In this document: positions 1 through 9,904 of the stretch, in pieces
Layout of the letters: each line of letters opens with the position of its first letter
Numbering within the stretch: position 1 is the stretch's first letter
Source: Microbulbifer aggregans
GTDB taxonomy: Bacteria > Pseudomonadota > Gammaproteobacteria > Pseudomonadales > Cellvibrionaceae
Direction of reading: 5' to 3'
DNA length: 64,000 nt
Assembly: GCF_001750105.1 (NCBI RefSeq)
Contig: NZ_CP014143.1
Coordinates: forward strand, 2,223,001 to 2,287,000
Made by a program: the position numbers and the translations under genes
The notes under the pieces: model-generated
What the model was told of the DNA's origin: nothing
What the model saw: only the letters and a program-made list of their open reading frames with translations
The model's database searches: none

Positions 1-333
1 GGCGTGATGGTGAATATCTCCAGCCTGTCTCGCGCCGGCAACATGGGGCAGACCAACTACTCCGCCAGCAAGGCCGGTGTGGCCACCATGACCGTGACCT
101 GGGCCCGCGAACTGGCCCGCTACGGAATCCGCGTAGCCGGCATTGCGCCAGGCTTTATCGGTACCGATATGGTGGCGCAGATGCGCCCCGAGATTCTCGA
201 GGGTCTGGTCAAACAGGTACCGCTGCGTCGTCTTGGCGAGCAGGATGAGATCGCCTCTACTGTGGCGTTCATTCTCGAGAACGACTACCTGACCGGCCGT
301 GTGCTGGATATCGACGGCGGCGCGCGAATTTAA
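1..333 (+). CDS. Short-chain dehydrogenase/reductase, C-terminal part (5' end outside window)
   Basis: The open frame runs in from the left edge, so only about the last 110 residues are visible. It shows the SDR catalytic stretch: Ser in NISSLS, then YSASK (active-site Tyr and Lys) followed by the helix leading to ELARYGIRV. The PGFIGTDM loop and a C-terminal LTGRVLDIDGG follow, as in FabG/3-hydroxyacyl-CoA dehydrogenase-type SDRs. The Rossmann N-terminus is missing because of the window edge, so the substrate cannot be called. A strong terminator follows directly. Confidence 0.85.
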   Translation, partial: GVMVNISSLSRAGNMGQTNYSASKAGVATMTVTWARELARYGIRVAGIAPGFIGTDMVAQMRPEILEGLVKQVPLRRLGEQDEIASTVAFILENDYLTGRVLDIDGGARI

Positions 334-353
334 CGCTGTCCCCGCGGTTGATC

Positions 354-386
354 AAAAAAGGGCGAACCGGTCGGTTCGCCCTTTTT
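354..386. terminator. Bidirectional rho-independent terminator
   Basis: A 9-bp perfect stem (GGGCGAACC / GGTTCGCCC, 360-368 and 373-381) with a 4-nt loop, flanked by an A-run before and a T-run after. It can therefore end both the SDR gene (plus) and cfa (minus), which converge here. Confidence 0.9.
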
Positions 387-422
387 TATTTCCATTTCTA
401 GCAACCCGGACCGGGCCTCTCC

Positions 423-1571
423 TCAGGACACTCTCGCCACACCCCCGGGCCGCCGGTCTGACAGCAGCCACTGCCAGAGCTGGATGTGCCGCGCGCGGAA
501 AGCGCCGGCGCAGGACAGCAAATAGTAGCGCCACATACGGTAGAAGCGCTGGCCATATTGCCCGGCAAATCGCTCCCAGTGCTTTTCAAAATTCTCGTGC
601 CAGGCCATCAGGGTCTTGTCGTAGTCGCTGCCGAAATTATGCAGGTCTTCGCACACCAGCAGCCTGTCCGCCGCATCGCCGATCTGGCCCGCCGAGGGCA
701 GCTCCCCGTTGGGGAAAATGTATTTATCGATCCAGGGATCAGTGGAGGAGTGTCGTTGGTTCTTGCCGATGGTGTGCAGCAACAGCAGACCGTCGGGTTT
801 GAGGCAGCGTTTCGCCACCTGCATGAACGTGCGGTGGTTCCTGTGTCCGACATGTTCGAACATGCCCACACTGGCTATGCGATCGAAGTGCTGATCCAGT
901 TGGCGGTAGTCCCGCAGGTGCACGGTGACGGGCAGGTGGCCGAAGTGCTGTTCGATATAGGCGCATTGCTCCCGCGAGACGGTGACCCCCACGCACTCCA
1001 CCCCGTAGTGCTCGGCCGCATAACTCACCAGGCTACCCCAGCCGCAGCCGATATCCAGCAGACGCATGCCGGGCTTCAGGCCCAGCTTGCGGCAGATCAG
1101 ATCGAGCTTGGCCGTTTGTGCCTCTTCGAGGGTATCGGCGTCTTTCCAGTAGCCACAGCTGTAAGTGAGGCGGCTGTCCAGCAGGGTGCTGTAGAAGTCG
1201 TTGCCGAGGTCGTAGTGTCGCTCGCCGACCTCGAAGGCGCGGCGACGGCTCTGCCGGTTAACCAGATAGCTGCGAAGGATACGCAGGCCATTGCGCCAGG
1301 TACGGATATGGGGTGTGAGATCGGTGCGCAGCAGCCGGTAGAAGAACTGGTCCAGCGCCGGCACATCCCAGTCGCCGCGCATATAGGTCTCGCCGAGTCC
1401 CAGGCTCTGCCGGGTGACGATTTCATCCAATGCGCTGCGCCGGTGCAGGCGCATATCCCAGGGGCGGTCGCCGTTGATGCGGATATCCGCTTCCGCGAAG
1501 AGTTCATCCAGCAGGTGCTGGTCCCGGGGCGTGGTTGGTGCTGCCATTGATTGCTGTTGCTCACTTCCCAT
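423..1571 (-). CDS. cfa: Cyclopropane-fatty-acyl-phospholipid synthase
   Basis: This SAM-dependent methyltransferase adds a methylene bridge to unsaturated acyl chains of membrane phospholipids. The SAM-binding motif LDIGCGWGS is present, followed by GVTVSREQ, and further on by GMFEHVG and LLLHTIG, all typical of the Cfa family. The N-terminal lipid-binding region (ALDEIVTRQSLGLGETYMRGDWD) is also recognisable. I start at the ATG at 1571, giving 382 aa (the usual Cfa length), because it has a GGGAGG Shine-Dalgarno about 6 nt upstream. An in-frame ATG 48 nt earlier has none. The gene stands alone between two plus-strand genes. Confidence 0.93.
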   Translation of the reverse strand: MGSEQQQSMAAPTTPRDQHLLDELFAEADIRINGDRPWDMRLHRRSALDEIVTRQSLGLGETYMRGDWDVPALDQFFYRLLRTDLTPHIRTWRNGLRILRSYLVNRQSRRRAFEVGERHYDLGNDFYSTLLDSRLTYSCGYWKDADTLEEAQTAKLDLICRKLGLKPGMRLLDIGCGWGSLVSYAAEHYGVECVGVTVSREQCAYIEQHFGHLPVTVHLRDYRQLDQHFDRIASVGMFEHVGHRNHRTFMQVAKRCLKPDGLLLLHTIGKNQRHSSTDPWIDKYIFPNGELPSAGQIGDAADRLLVCEDLHNFGSDYDKTLMAWHENFEKHWERFAGQYGQRFYRMWRYYLLSCAGAFRARHIQLWQWLLSDRRPGGVARVS

Positions 1572-1710
1572 GGAAGCCTCCCTTGAGCACACGGTGATCG
1601 GGCTCTGGGGGCCTTCCACCGGTCGAAGTCCGTTTGCCAGGTCACTTCATTTAGTACAGCATTGCCCAAAATACCCACTTTCACCAAAATCGACAACCGG
1701 GACCCGTTTC

Positions 1711-2217
1711 ATGCCCATACTGCTGTTGCTGTTTATCGCCGTTCCCATCCTTGAGATGTGGCTGCTGATCACCGTTGGCCGGGAAATCGGCGCACTGCCG
1801 ACCATCGGGCTGGTGCTGCTCACCGCCGTGGTGGGGCTGGCGCTGCTGCGGCGGCAGGGGCTCTCCACCGTGTTGCGGGCCCAGCAGAAGATGCAGGTGG
1901 GGGAATTGCCGGCACGGGAGATGGCCGAGGGCATTTTCCTCGCTGTGGGTGGGGCCCTGTTGCTGACTCCCGGCTTCTTTACCGACGCCCTCGGCTTTGC
2001 CTGCCTGATTCCCGGTCTGCGGCAGCTGGTACTTGGGCGACTGTTGCGCCATGTGGTGGTCGTGCGTGGGACCGGTTATCCGCCCGGCGGCCAGTACGGC
2101 CCGCGCCGGAACCCCGGTCGCGAAAGCGACAGCGACATTATCGAAGGGGAGTACTCCCGTGACGACCGGCACCGTGTGCAGGATTCACGGGACCGCGACG
2201 GCAGCGACGAGCGCTGA
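1711..2217 (+). CDS. fxsA: FxsA family membrane protein
   Basis: A 168-aa inner-membrane protein with hydrophobic segments at about residues 2-22, 27-46 and 73-100 and a hydrophilic, Arg/Asp-rich tail. The N-terminus with an LEMWLLI motif, the R-QG turn and the GxxLLxPGFxTD motif are the FxsA family signature. In E. coli FxsA relieves F-plasmid exclusion of phage T7 when overproduced; its normal role is unclear. Location just upstream of groES is the same as in enterobacteria. The longer open frame upstream overlaps cfa antisense and was not used. Confidence 0.9.
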   Translation: MPILLLLFIAVPILEMWLLITVGREIGALPTIGLVLLTAVVGLALLRRQGLSTVLRAQQKMQVGELPAREMAEGIFLAVGGALLLTPGFFTDALGFACLIPGLRQLVLGRLLRHVVVVRGTGYPPGGQYGPRRNPGRESDSDIIEGEYSRDDRHRVQDSRDRDGSDER

Positions 2218-2304
2218 TTCCGCTTAATTTTTGAGCGTACCCGGGGCCGCCAGACCCTCGCGGCCCTAAATCCCCACCCTCTGCGCAGTTTTTTTACTTT
2301 TTCC

Positions 2305-2331
2305 TGTTGAAATCCCTTCCAGCGCCCATAG
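2305..2331 (+). promoter_or_regulatory. Putative sigma-32 (heat-shock) promoter of groESL
   Basis: GTTGAAA at 2306-2312 resembles the sigma-32 -35 box (CTTGAAA). It is followed after about 11 nt by GCCCATAG, resembling CCCCATNT. It sits 125-150 nt upstream of groES, the expected context. The spacer is at the short end of the known range, so this is a likely rather than certain call. Confidence 0.5.
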
Positions 2332-2456
2332 ATAGGGTGCACGCAGAATTTTGCCCCGGCCCTGGTGACAGGGCAGGGCGATGAGACCGGCGGCCTCCGG
2401 GCCAAGGGTCCTCCATCTGGAAAACCTTAAGAAACGACTCAATGGAGAGCCTATCC

Positions 2457-2750
2457 ATGAAAATTCGTCCTTTACACGACCGCGTCGTAGTACGCCGTAA
2501 GGAAGAAGAAGAGAAGACCGCAGGCGGCATCGTGCTGCCGGGCGCTGCCAAAGAAAAGCCCAATCAGGGTGAAGTGGTCGCCGTGGGCGAGGGCAAGCTG
2601 CTGGACAACGGCGACGTGCGCGCTCTGGCTGTAAAAGTAGGCGACACCGTGGTCTTTGGCCGCTATGCCGACAGCAACACCCTGAAGGTGGACGGCGAAG
2701 AGCTGATCATCATGAGCGAGAGCGATATCTACGGCGTGCTGGAAGGCTAA
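2457..2750 (+). CDS. groES: Co-chaperonin GroES
   Basis: The 97-aa heptameric lid of the GroEL folding chamber. It begins [12 protein letters not shown], has the mobile-loop region [14 protein letters not shown] that docks onto GroEL, and ends near YGVLEG, all canonical. The start at 2457 is chosen over the ATG at 2442 because a GGAGAG ribosome site lies 7 nt upstream and family members start at MKIRPLHD. It is first in a two-gene operon with groEL, 47 nt apart. Confidence 0.98.
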   Translation: MKIRPLHDRVVVRRKEEEEKTAGGIVLPGAAKEKPNQGEVVAVGEGKLLDNGDVRALAVKVGDTVVFGRYADSNTLKVDGEELIIMSESDIYGVLEG

Positions 2751-2785
2751 GCCCGGCGCTCACCCAAACGCACACACAGATTTGA

Positions 2786-4438
<1,653 letters not shown>

Positions 4439-4460
4439 GCCGGCCTTTCCAGCCTATCCA

Positions 4461-4488
4461 AAAAAGCCCCGCATTCGCGGGGCTTTTT
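4461..4488 (+). terminator. Rho-independent terminator of groESL
   Basis: AAAAAGCCCCGC (4461-4472), 4-nt loop, GCGGGGCTTTTT (4477-4488), followed by more T residues. It lies 22 nt after the groEL stop codon. Confidence 0.95.
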
Positions 4489-4492
4489 TTTT

Positions 4493-5052
4493 GACCGCTT
4501 TTCAGGGCGGATCGAACAGTAAAATCTGAGAACCGCGTTGCTCGGGTAACGTTGAAAACTCATCTCCCCGATGCACCGCTGGTGCAATTCACAGGTCAGA
4601 TTCTCGCGTGGTCGGCTGGCGAGGAAAACTGGAAGCCGAGCAAGAATGATTCGCAGCGCAGGCCCTTTGGAGGCCAACTTTTTGCCCGGAAAGCACTGGA
4701 AACTTGTGCGCCGTCCAGGGGGCTCCCGTGGAAGTTTTGCAAGCTCCGGCGGCGGTAGCTACGCCCCGGGGACCGACCGGCGCGTCGTTGTTCTGGGATA
4801 GTCCACTGTGGTTTGTAATGTCGGTTCCACTCGTCTATCTACTGTATCTGGGTCAGGCTGGATTGATTCCGGGAGGCGCGCCCTCGTTGCATTCCCGGAA
4901 CCTGACGACCCACATTTCCTTGTGTTTTGAGGCGCCGGGCTAGCGACAATAAAAGCCGGTGCTCTGAACCAGCGCGCTCACGTATCACAAATGGGGTGGC
5001 AGCCTTACCAATCTTCTGCCCCTGATATTGATATCGGGCAAATCAGGCGACT
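4493..5052. other. Intergenic stretch without a recognisable gene
   Basis: About 560 nt between the groESL terminator and the kinase gene. Short open frames occur (for example a TTG-started one at 4704-4943 with one hydrophobic stretch), but none has a convincing start, ribosome site or family motif. It presumably holds the kinase promoter; no clear promoter could be picked out. Confidence 0.6.
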
Positions 5053-6693
5053 ATGAATTCCTCCGACATTCAGGTACCGGGATACACTATTCACTCCGCT
5101 ATCGGCCATGGTGGCATGGCATCGGTATTCCTCGCTACCCAGGAGTCACTGAACCGCAAAGTGGCCATCAAGGTGTTGCGCAATCGCGATGAAACCGGGG
5201 TGGGGGAGCGGTTCATTAACGAGGCGCGTTATATCGCCAGCCTCAACAGTCCCCACGTCATCACCATTTACGACATCTCGACACTGGAGAATGGCGACTG
5301 CTACATCGCGATGGAGTTTATTGCCTGTGGTGACCTGACAGAGAATTTTGAGAACGTTTCCGGCGTGGAGGCTGCACTCGAAGTTATCAGGCAGGTGGCG
5401 CTGGGACTGGTGGTAGTACACGACAGCGGCATCATTCACAGGGATGTAAAGCCAAAAAACATCCTGTTCCGCAAGGATGGTACGGCGGTGCTGACAGATT
5501 TCGGCATCGCCAAGGAGATCGATAACGCCTCAGATTTGACCCAGGCCGGATTCAGCCTGGGCAGCCCCTCCTACAGCAGCCCGGAGCAGGCGCAGTGTCA
5601 TCCCATCGATCTGACCACCGATATCTACAGCCTGGGCGTCGTGCTGCTGGAGTTACTACTCGGTTACAACCCCTTCAAAGGCGACAGCCATACCGGCACC
5701 GCTCTGAATCATATTCAATTGCCAGTTCCCACACTGCCTGAAGAGTTCGATCACCTGACACCGCTGGTCCAGCGGATGCTGGCGAAAAGCCCGGAGGAAC
5801 GCTACCCGTCCTGTCGGGAACTGCTTGCCGACATAGAGCGAATACTGGAAGCGGACGACGGTGCGCATCGTGCTGAGCCTGCAACGCTTTTCCCTCTTGC
5901 GCCGTTTCGTCGATTTCACCTGCCCCGGATACGGCGCTTACCTAGCTGGCCCGAATTAAAGTTTCGGCGGCCATGGTTTCGTTCATCGCTGTGGGCTTTC
6001 CCGGCAATCTCTACAAAGAACTTAAGAGGCGGCTTGGCTGCAATGGCTGGCAGCGTGGTGATTGCGGCTGTTTATTTCGGCGCTTTTTACCAGACTGAAA
6101 CCGAGCGGGAGATCGAGCACTTGCTGCACCGGGCAGAGCAGAGCATGGAGGCCGGCCGCTATATGGCGCCCATCGCTGACAATGCCCATGAGCTCTACCG
6201 CCAGGTCCTGAAGCTGGAAAAGACCAACCTCAAAGCCATTTGGGGGGTGAAGACTGCGGAGCAAAAGCAAGTGGAGGCCTACCTGGTGCAAGCCGCACAA
6301 GCCCTGGGGGAGAGGCGCCTACAGCGGCCAGATGGAGACAATGCACTCCATTACTACCGCCAAGCCCTCGCTATCGATGCCAAAAATGCTCGGGCACGCA
6401 CTGGGATCAGGGATGTGATACAGGAATACATCCGGTTGGCGCGTACCGAGATGAGCGAGAGTGATTACAGTGAGGCCAACTACTACGTGGATAGCGGACT
6501 GAATATTGCCCCCAATAATGCACTGCTGCTTTCACTCAGGGACGAACTGGAGAGAAGGCAGGAGCAGGTCCTGGTGCGGCAGCGGGAACAGCCGCAGCGA
6601 CGGCCTGCGAAGACACGGGAAGAAACACCCACGGTGAGAACCTATATCCGCAGTGCACTCGACAAGTTGCGAGACAAGTTAGGTGGTAACTGA
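5053..6693 (+). CDS. Membrane-anchored Ser/Thr protein kinase with TPR-like C-terminal domain
   Basis: A 546-aa Hanks-type kinase. The N-terminal kinase domain (about residues 8-275) has the Gly-rich loop IGHGGMASVF, the ATP-binding Lys40 in VAIKVL, the catalytic loop HRDVKPKN (129-136), the Mg-binding D149 in DFGIAK, and the SPSYSSPEQ activation segment. A proline/arginine-rich linker leads to one transmembrane helix at about 327-346. About 200 residues follow that look like tetratricopeptide-type helical repeats (ALHYYRQALAIDAKNARAR; ANYYVDSGLNIAPNNALLL), predicted periplasmic. The layout suggests outside sensing and cytoplasmic phosphorylation. No cognate phosphatase or FHA gene is adjacent, so substrates are unknown. 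Confidence 0.9.
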   Translation: MNSSDIQVPGYTIHSAIGHGGMASVFLATQESLNRKVAIKVLRNRDETGVGERFINEARYIASLNSPHVITIYDISTLENGDCYIAMEFIACGDLTENFENVSGVEAALEVIRQVALGLVVVHDSGIIHRDVKPKNILFRKDGTAVLTDFGIAKEIDNASDLTQAGFSLGSPSYSSPEQAQCHPIDLTTDIYSLGVVLLELLLGYNPFKGDSHTGTALNHIQLPVPTLPEEFDHLTPLVQRMLAKSPEERYPSCRELLADIERILEADDGAHRAEPATLFPLAPFRRFHLPRIRRLPSWPELKFRRPWFRSSLWAFPAISTKNLRGGLAAMAGSVVIAAVYFGAFYQTETEREIEHLLHRAEQSMEAGRYMAPIADNAHELYRQVLKLEKTNLKAIWGVKTAEQKQVEAYLVQAAQALGERRLQRPDGDNALHYYRQALAIDAKNARARTGIRDVIQEYIRLARTEMSESDYSEANYYVDSGLNIAPNNALLLSLRDELERRQEQVLVRQREQPQRRPAKTREETPTVRTYIRSALDKLRDKLGGN

Positions 6694-6819
6694 TGGTGAA
6701 TGTCTTCGAAACCCAGTCGGCTTTACTCGAGGACTACACCAGAAATCAAAAGCCTAACTATCAGAGCCAATAGGTGCTTTTCGTCGATTGGTAGGATGAA
6801 AAACAGGCAGCTCCTGTAT

Positions 6820-7872
6820 CTAGTTAGCGATGGCCCCGAGCCCTCCGTAAAGCTGCGATTGTTCTCGGATCAGGTTTGGTGAGGCTGCCAGGCGGTCTAT
6901 CGGGCTCTGCACACCCTTTTCACCGCGGTTTACCACATGTGTATAGATTTCCGTGGTGCTGATATCAGCGTGGCCTAGTAACTCCTGGATCGTCCTCAGG
7001 TCATAGCCTGCCTCCAGCAGATGCGTGGCAAAGCTATGCCGAAATGCGTGGGCGCGAGCGGGCTTATGGATCCCAGCTGCCCTCACAGCCCGGCGAATCT
7101 GCTTTGCGAGGGCGGTTGGGTGTAAATGATGCCGACGCACAACGCCCGTACGTGGGCAGGGACCGACCCGGGATGCTGGGAAAAGGAATTGCCAGGCAGT
7201 CTCGCGGGAGGCGCTGGGGTATTTGCGGGCCAGAGCGTCCGGCAGATAAACCTCACCATAGCCCTCTGCTATATCCTGGGCATGCAGAAGCGCTACACGC
7301 TCGATCTGTCGCTTCAGGTCTGGCACGACTCCCTGGGGCAGCATGGTCGTCCTGTCTTTATTGCCCTTGCCGGAGCGCACGAAGATATTGCTGCTGGCAA
7401 AATCGATATCCTTAACCCGCAGAGATAGCAGCTCCGCAGAGCGCAAGCCCGAGCCGTACAGCAATTGGACACGCAACCGCCCGACACCATTGAGCTGAGA
7501 AAGGATGGCGGCAATCTCGTCACGGCTATAAACCACCGGGAGGCGCCGCGGGCGCTTCGCCTCAGTAAAGGCCAGGCCGTCTAACGGTTTTTCCAGAAAA
7601 CGGCCATACAAATAAACCATTGCATTGAGCACGATCCGTTGCGTCCCCACCGAGCAGTCGCGGTCTTCCGCGAGATGGGTGAGAAAATGCTCGACCTCCC
7701 GAATACCCATCTCATCGGGGTGCCGTTTACCGTGAAAAAGAATAAAGCGCCTGATCCAATGTATATAAGTGCGCTCAGTGGTATATGCCAACCCCGAGCC
7801 ACGCATATGTTGACGCAGTTTGTCTAAAAAACGTACAGGTTTCGTGGGGAGTCTTTGTCTGATGTCATCCAT
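6820..7872 (-). CDS. intI: Integron integrase (tyrosine recombinase)
   Basis: It catalyses attC x attI and attC x attC recombination, acting on the folded bottom strand of attC. Numbering from the ATG at 7872 (350 aa), the catalytic residues are R144 (GSGLRSAEL), H275 and R278 (HAFRHSFATH), H301 (LLGHADIS) and Y310 (TEIYTHV). The integron-specific insertion before the second catalytic box is present at about 207-240 (GEVYLPDALARKYPSASRE). The longest frame begins at 7914, but that ATG lies upstream of the predicted transcription start and its first codons overlap the LexA box. The internal ATG at 7872, preceded by GTGAG, also fits family N-termini (FLDKLRQHMR...TERTYIHWIRRFI) better. The gene looks intact and likely functional. 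Confidence 0.95.
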   Translation of the reverse strand: MDDIRQRLPTKPVRFLDKLRQHMRGSGLAYTTERTYIHWIRRFILFHGKRHPDEMGIREVEHFLTHLAEDRDCSVGTQRIVLNAMVYLYGRFLEKPLDGLAFTEAKRPRRLPVVYSRDEIAAILSQLNGVGRLRVQLLYGSGLRSAELLSLRVKDIDFASSNIFVRSGKGNKDRTTMLPQGVVPDLKRQIERVALLHAQDIAEGYGEVYLPDALARKYPSASRETAWQFLFPASRVGPCPRTGVVRRHHLHPTALAKQIRRAVRAAGIHKPARAHAFRHSFATHLLEAGYDLRTIQELLGHADISTTEIYTHVVNRGEKGVQSPIDRLAASPNLIREQSQLYGGLGAIAN

Positions 7873-7886
7873 AACGACACTCACGT

Positions 7887-7906
7887 AACTGTTTTTATAT
7901 ACAGTA
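7887..7906 (-). promoter_or_regulatory. LexA-binding (SOS) box of intI
   Basis: The plus strand reads CTGT (7889-7892), eight A/T bases, ACAG (7901-7904): a perfect CTGT-N8-ACAG SOS box with A/T core. It covers the -10 element and expected start of intI transcription. LexA repression of integron integrases is established in Vibrio and class 1 integrons, so SOS-controlled cassette shuffling is the expected behaviour here. Confidence 0.88.
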
Positions 7907-7929
7907 GTTGCCATTGCCTAGGCCGTCAA
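7901..7929 (-). promoter_or_regulatory. Sigma-70 promoter of intI
   Basis: On the minus strand TTGACG (-35, 7929-7924) is followed after exactly 17 nt by TACTGT (-10, 7906-7901), which is part of the LexA box. Transcription would start near 7894, downstream of the ATG at 7914. This supports translation from 7872. Confidence 0.65.
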
Positions 7930-8181
7930 TGTCTAGAACAGAAGCCTATGGCTTGTGTTCACCGGATCGGATAGGCTAACTAACTGTTTTAAAGGGGTTT
8001 GGAATGAGTGAGCGAAGCCTGTTAGAAGCGGAGAACACAAGTTCATGGCTTCTTTTTGTGGTGGCCTACTTTTGGTGAGACTTCAAGGCTTTGATCTTAA
8101 AAGACTTTTCTAAAATGAATTGAAAAGCGCCTGGGAACAATAGGCCTTTGCAACAAAAGCCCTAGGCGTATGAATAAAACT
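7930..8181. other. attI-side leader region
   Basis: About 250 nt of AT-rich, gene-free DNA between the integrase promoter and the first cassette, where the rest of attI and the cassette promoter (Pc) are expected. An imperfect inverted repeat is visible: AGAAGCC..GGCTTGTGTTC near 7939-7960 against the reverse complement of GAACACAAG..GGCTTCTT near 8030-8054. I could not choose a convincing Pc. Confidence 0.5.
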
Positions 8182-8188
8182 GTTATGC
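8182..8188 (+). other. attI x cassette 1 recombination core (G^TTATGC)
   Basis: GTTATGC at 8182-8188 lies 20 nt before the first cassette gene. It is the reverse complement of the left core GCATAAC of that cassette's own attC (8768-8774). The same complementarity holds across the array, so the crossover is placed between G8182 and T8183. Another GTTAG at about 8014 does not match the attC and was not chosen. Confidence 0.8.
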
Positions 8189-8207
8189 TTCATTCAGAGA
8201 AAACAAC

Positions 8208-8765
8208 ATGAAAAGAATAATCTCAATAACTTTCACCATTTTGGCTGTTTCTGGCTGTAAAACCACGTCCGTAAAAAATGATGTAGATACAGCATTCCAA
8301 ATAGCACACTTGGAATACTTAGGGAAAAAACTTTACGATGCTGTCCTTTCGGAAGATGGAAGCTCGCCCTACACAAGCAGAGAGCAAGATCTTTTAGAAA
8401 TGTCTAAAGATCTTGTGTGTGAAGGAAAGTACAAGGCCGTATCTGTAGTAGATGAAAAGTTTGAAACTGAAAATATATATCTGGTACTAAGTCCAGAGAA
8501 GGACTCTGGTGTTCAATTTGGGCGTCACCTGAAGTTTCGGTTCAGGTTAGGCACAAATGATATTGTAGATGTATCTCCATCTACAAAAACCTGTTTATTG
8601 GTCCCTGCTGAGGGAGATAGCATTCCCTTCTCTACACACCTGGTTTCTAACGTGCCAACTGAATTCCATGTGTTTTTGAGTCTTTACCACGAAAAACCAA
8701 TTTATGTCAGCACTTCTACCGGCCTCTGGAGTGTAGAAGCGGGTAAGGCCGCCTTGGTAAAGTAA
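8208..8765 (+). CDS. Cassette 1: hypothetical lipoprotein
   Basis: A 185-aa product not recognised as a known family. It has a lipoprotein signal peptide (MKRIISITFTILAVSGC, lipobox VSGC with Cys17), so the mature protein is probably anchored in the envelope. It contains a Cys-containing central region (LVCEGKY) and a beta-rich C-terminal half. As the cassette next to attI it is the best placed for expression. Codon use is AT-rich compared with the flanking chromosome, as for the whole array. Confidence 0.75.
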   Translation: MKRIISITFTILAVSGCKTTSVKNDVDTAFQIAHLEYLGKKLYDAVLSEDGSSPYTSREQDLLEMSKDLVCEGKYKAVSVVDEKFETENIYLVLSPEKDSGVQFGRHLKFRFRLGTNDIVDVSPSTKTCLLVPAEGDSIPFSTHLVSNVPTEFHVFLSLYHEKPIYVSTSTGLWSVEAGKAALVK

Positions 8766-8767
8766 AA

Positions 8768-8885
8768 GCATAACAATGCGCTGCAGGCCGACGTCTAACT
8801 TTTTGCACTTTATGCGCGGTCGCTACGCTCCTATTGTCGCGCATAAAGCGCACAAAGTTAGCCGCGCCTGAGCGCGGCGTTAGGC
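8768..8885 (+). repeat. attC site 1
   Basis: 118 bp. Left core GCATAAC, right core GTTAGGC. Long central arms (TGCACTTTATGCGCG against CGCGCATAAAGCGCAC) fold into the usual hairpin. Confidence 0.9.
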
Positions 8886-8911
8886 ATACAGGAAAAATCG
8901 AGCGTAATTAC

Positions 8912-9307
8912 ATGTTGTATACAGAAGCATTTGCCAGATACAAAGCAAAATTGAAAAATGTGAATTGGTCCGTGTCCGCAGAAAACTCGGACGGCGAGCT
9001 AGTTATTAGCCTTTGGAAGCATAGATTTACAAAGCCAGAAGGCAATACCATCAAGTACTTTGACTTTGTCACAAGATGGAAAGGACCAGGAAGTAACGAG
9101 TTAAAAGCTAAGTTGCAAGAGGCACATGCAAATAAACAAGTTATTCGTCCTGTTATTGCAAGAACGAGTGATGTAAATGCGGTAGAAGCTGGTGTAGATG
9201 CTAGCACACTCAAAAATGAATTCTTCGTTCGTGAAGATTGGTTCGGCACGCTAACAAATTGGGACGGTGATAACTTCGAAATTACCTTCGTGCGTCGTAG
9301 TGCCTAA
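8912..9307 (+). CDS. Cassette 2: hypothetical protein
   Basis: 131 aa. The ATG at 8912 is chosen because a longer frame would begin inside attC 1. The product is soluble with no signal peptide, and contains an SLWKHRF segment and an acidic C-terminal LTNWDGDNFEITFVRR. This resembles, from memory, small accessory proteins or domains found near HNH-type nucleases, but no catalytic motif is visible, so function is left open. The stop codon lies inside the left core of attC 2, as is usual in compact cassettes. Confidence 0.75.
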   Translation: MLYTEAFARYKAKLKNVNWSVSAENSDGELVISLWKHRFTKPEGNTIKYFDFVTRWKGPGSNELKAKLQEAHANKQVIRPVIARTSDVNAVEAGVDASTLKNEFFVREDWFGTLTNWDGDNFEITFVRRSA

Positions 9308-9421
9308 CAAACAGCGGCAGAGCGACAGTCAACGCTACGCACCTTTTGTATTACTCGCTGGCGCTCAAACATTAACACAAAAGATGCTCCGCGCTGGCTG
9401 CGCCTGCGCTGGGCGTTAGGT
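9302..9421 (+). repeat. attC site 2
   Basis: 120 bp. Left core GCCTAAC matches this cassette's start TTAGGC; right core GTTAGGT. Confidence 0.88.
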
Positions 9422-9428
9422 TTTGCCC

Positions 9429-9782
9429 ATGAACGTCCTGATCATCGCAATATCTGTATTTCTATATGTGCTTTTCGGTGTAATTTTTGGGTTTGCACTG
9501 AGTTCGCATAATGATGTATTGCTTGGGCGTAGACCAAACACAAAAAATAGGCTTGTTCTGTTTCTTGCCAGGCCGACGCAAAATATTAGAGGTATCGAAA
9601 GAGCAATTTTTGTAGTTGGTATGCTACTTTGGGTTCCTCTACTTGTAGGTATCATTGCAACACCTATAATTTTGGCGGCGAAGTATGCCAGTGAAATAGA
9701 AAAGGTGGTTTTCCTATTGCTCGTGCCTTGTGTTCTTATCGGCAAATTGTATGGTTCGTACAGGTGGCGTAAGCTCGTATGA
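9429..9782 (+). CDS. Cassette 3: hypothetical three-helix membrane protein
   Basis: 117 aa, family not recognised. Three hydrophobic stretches are visible at about residues 2-24, 60-85 and 93-112, separated by a basic loop (GRRPNTKNR). The ATG lies only 8 nt after the recombination core, leaving almost no leader, so initiation may be leaderless or rely on read-through from upstream cassettes. A TTG two codons earlier is in frame but within the core. Confidence 0.7.
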   Translation: MNVLIIAISVFLYVLFGVIFGFALSSHNDVLLGRRPNTKNRLVLFLARPTQNIRGIERAIFVVGMLLWVPLLVGIIATPIILAAKYASEIEKVVFLLLVPCVLIGKLYGSYRWRKLV

Positions 9783-9900
9783 ACCTAACAAGGCGCTGCA
9801 TCCGACAGCTTACTTTATGCACCTTTTGCGCGGTCGCTGTCGCTCATATTTTCGCGCAAAATGCGCATAAAGTAAGCTGCGGCTGAGTGCGACGTTAGGT
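9783..9900 (+). repeat. attC site 3
   Basis: 118 bp. Left core ACCTAAC matches the cassette start TTAGGT; right core GTTAGGT. Arms CAGCTTACTTTATGC and GCATAAAGTAAGCTG are nearly perfect complements. Confidence 0.92.
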
Positions 9901-9904
9901 GATC

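Noticed and set aside
4704-4943. 79-codon TTG-started frame with one hydrophobic stretch
   Set aside because: No ribosome site, weak start codon, no family resemblance.
8014-8020. GTTAGAA as the attI core
   Set aside because: It does not complement the left core of attC 1 and would leave a 190-nt leader; GTTATGC at 8182 fits both tests.
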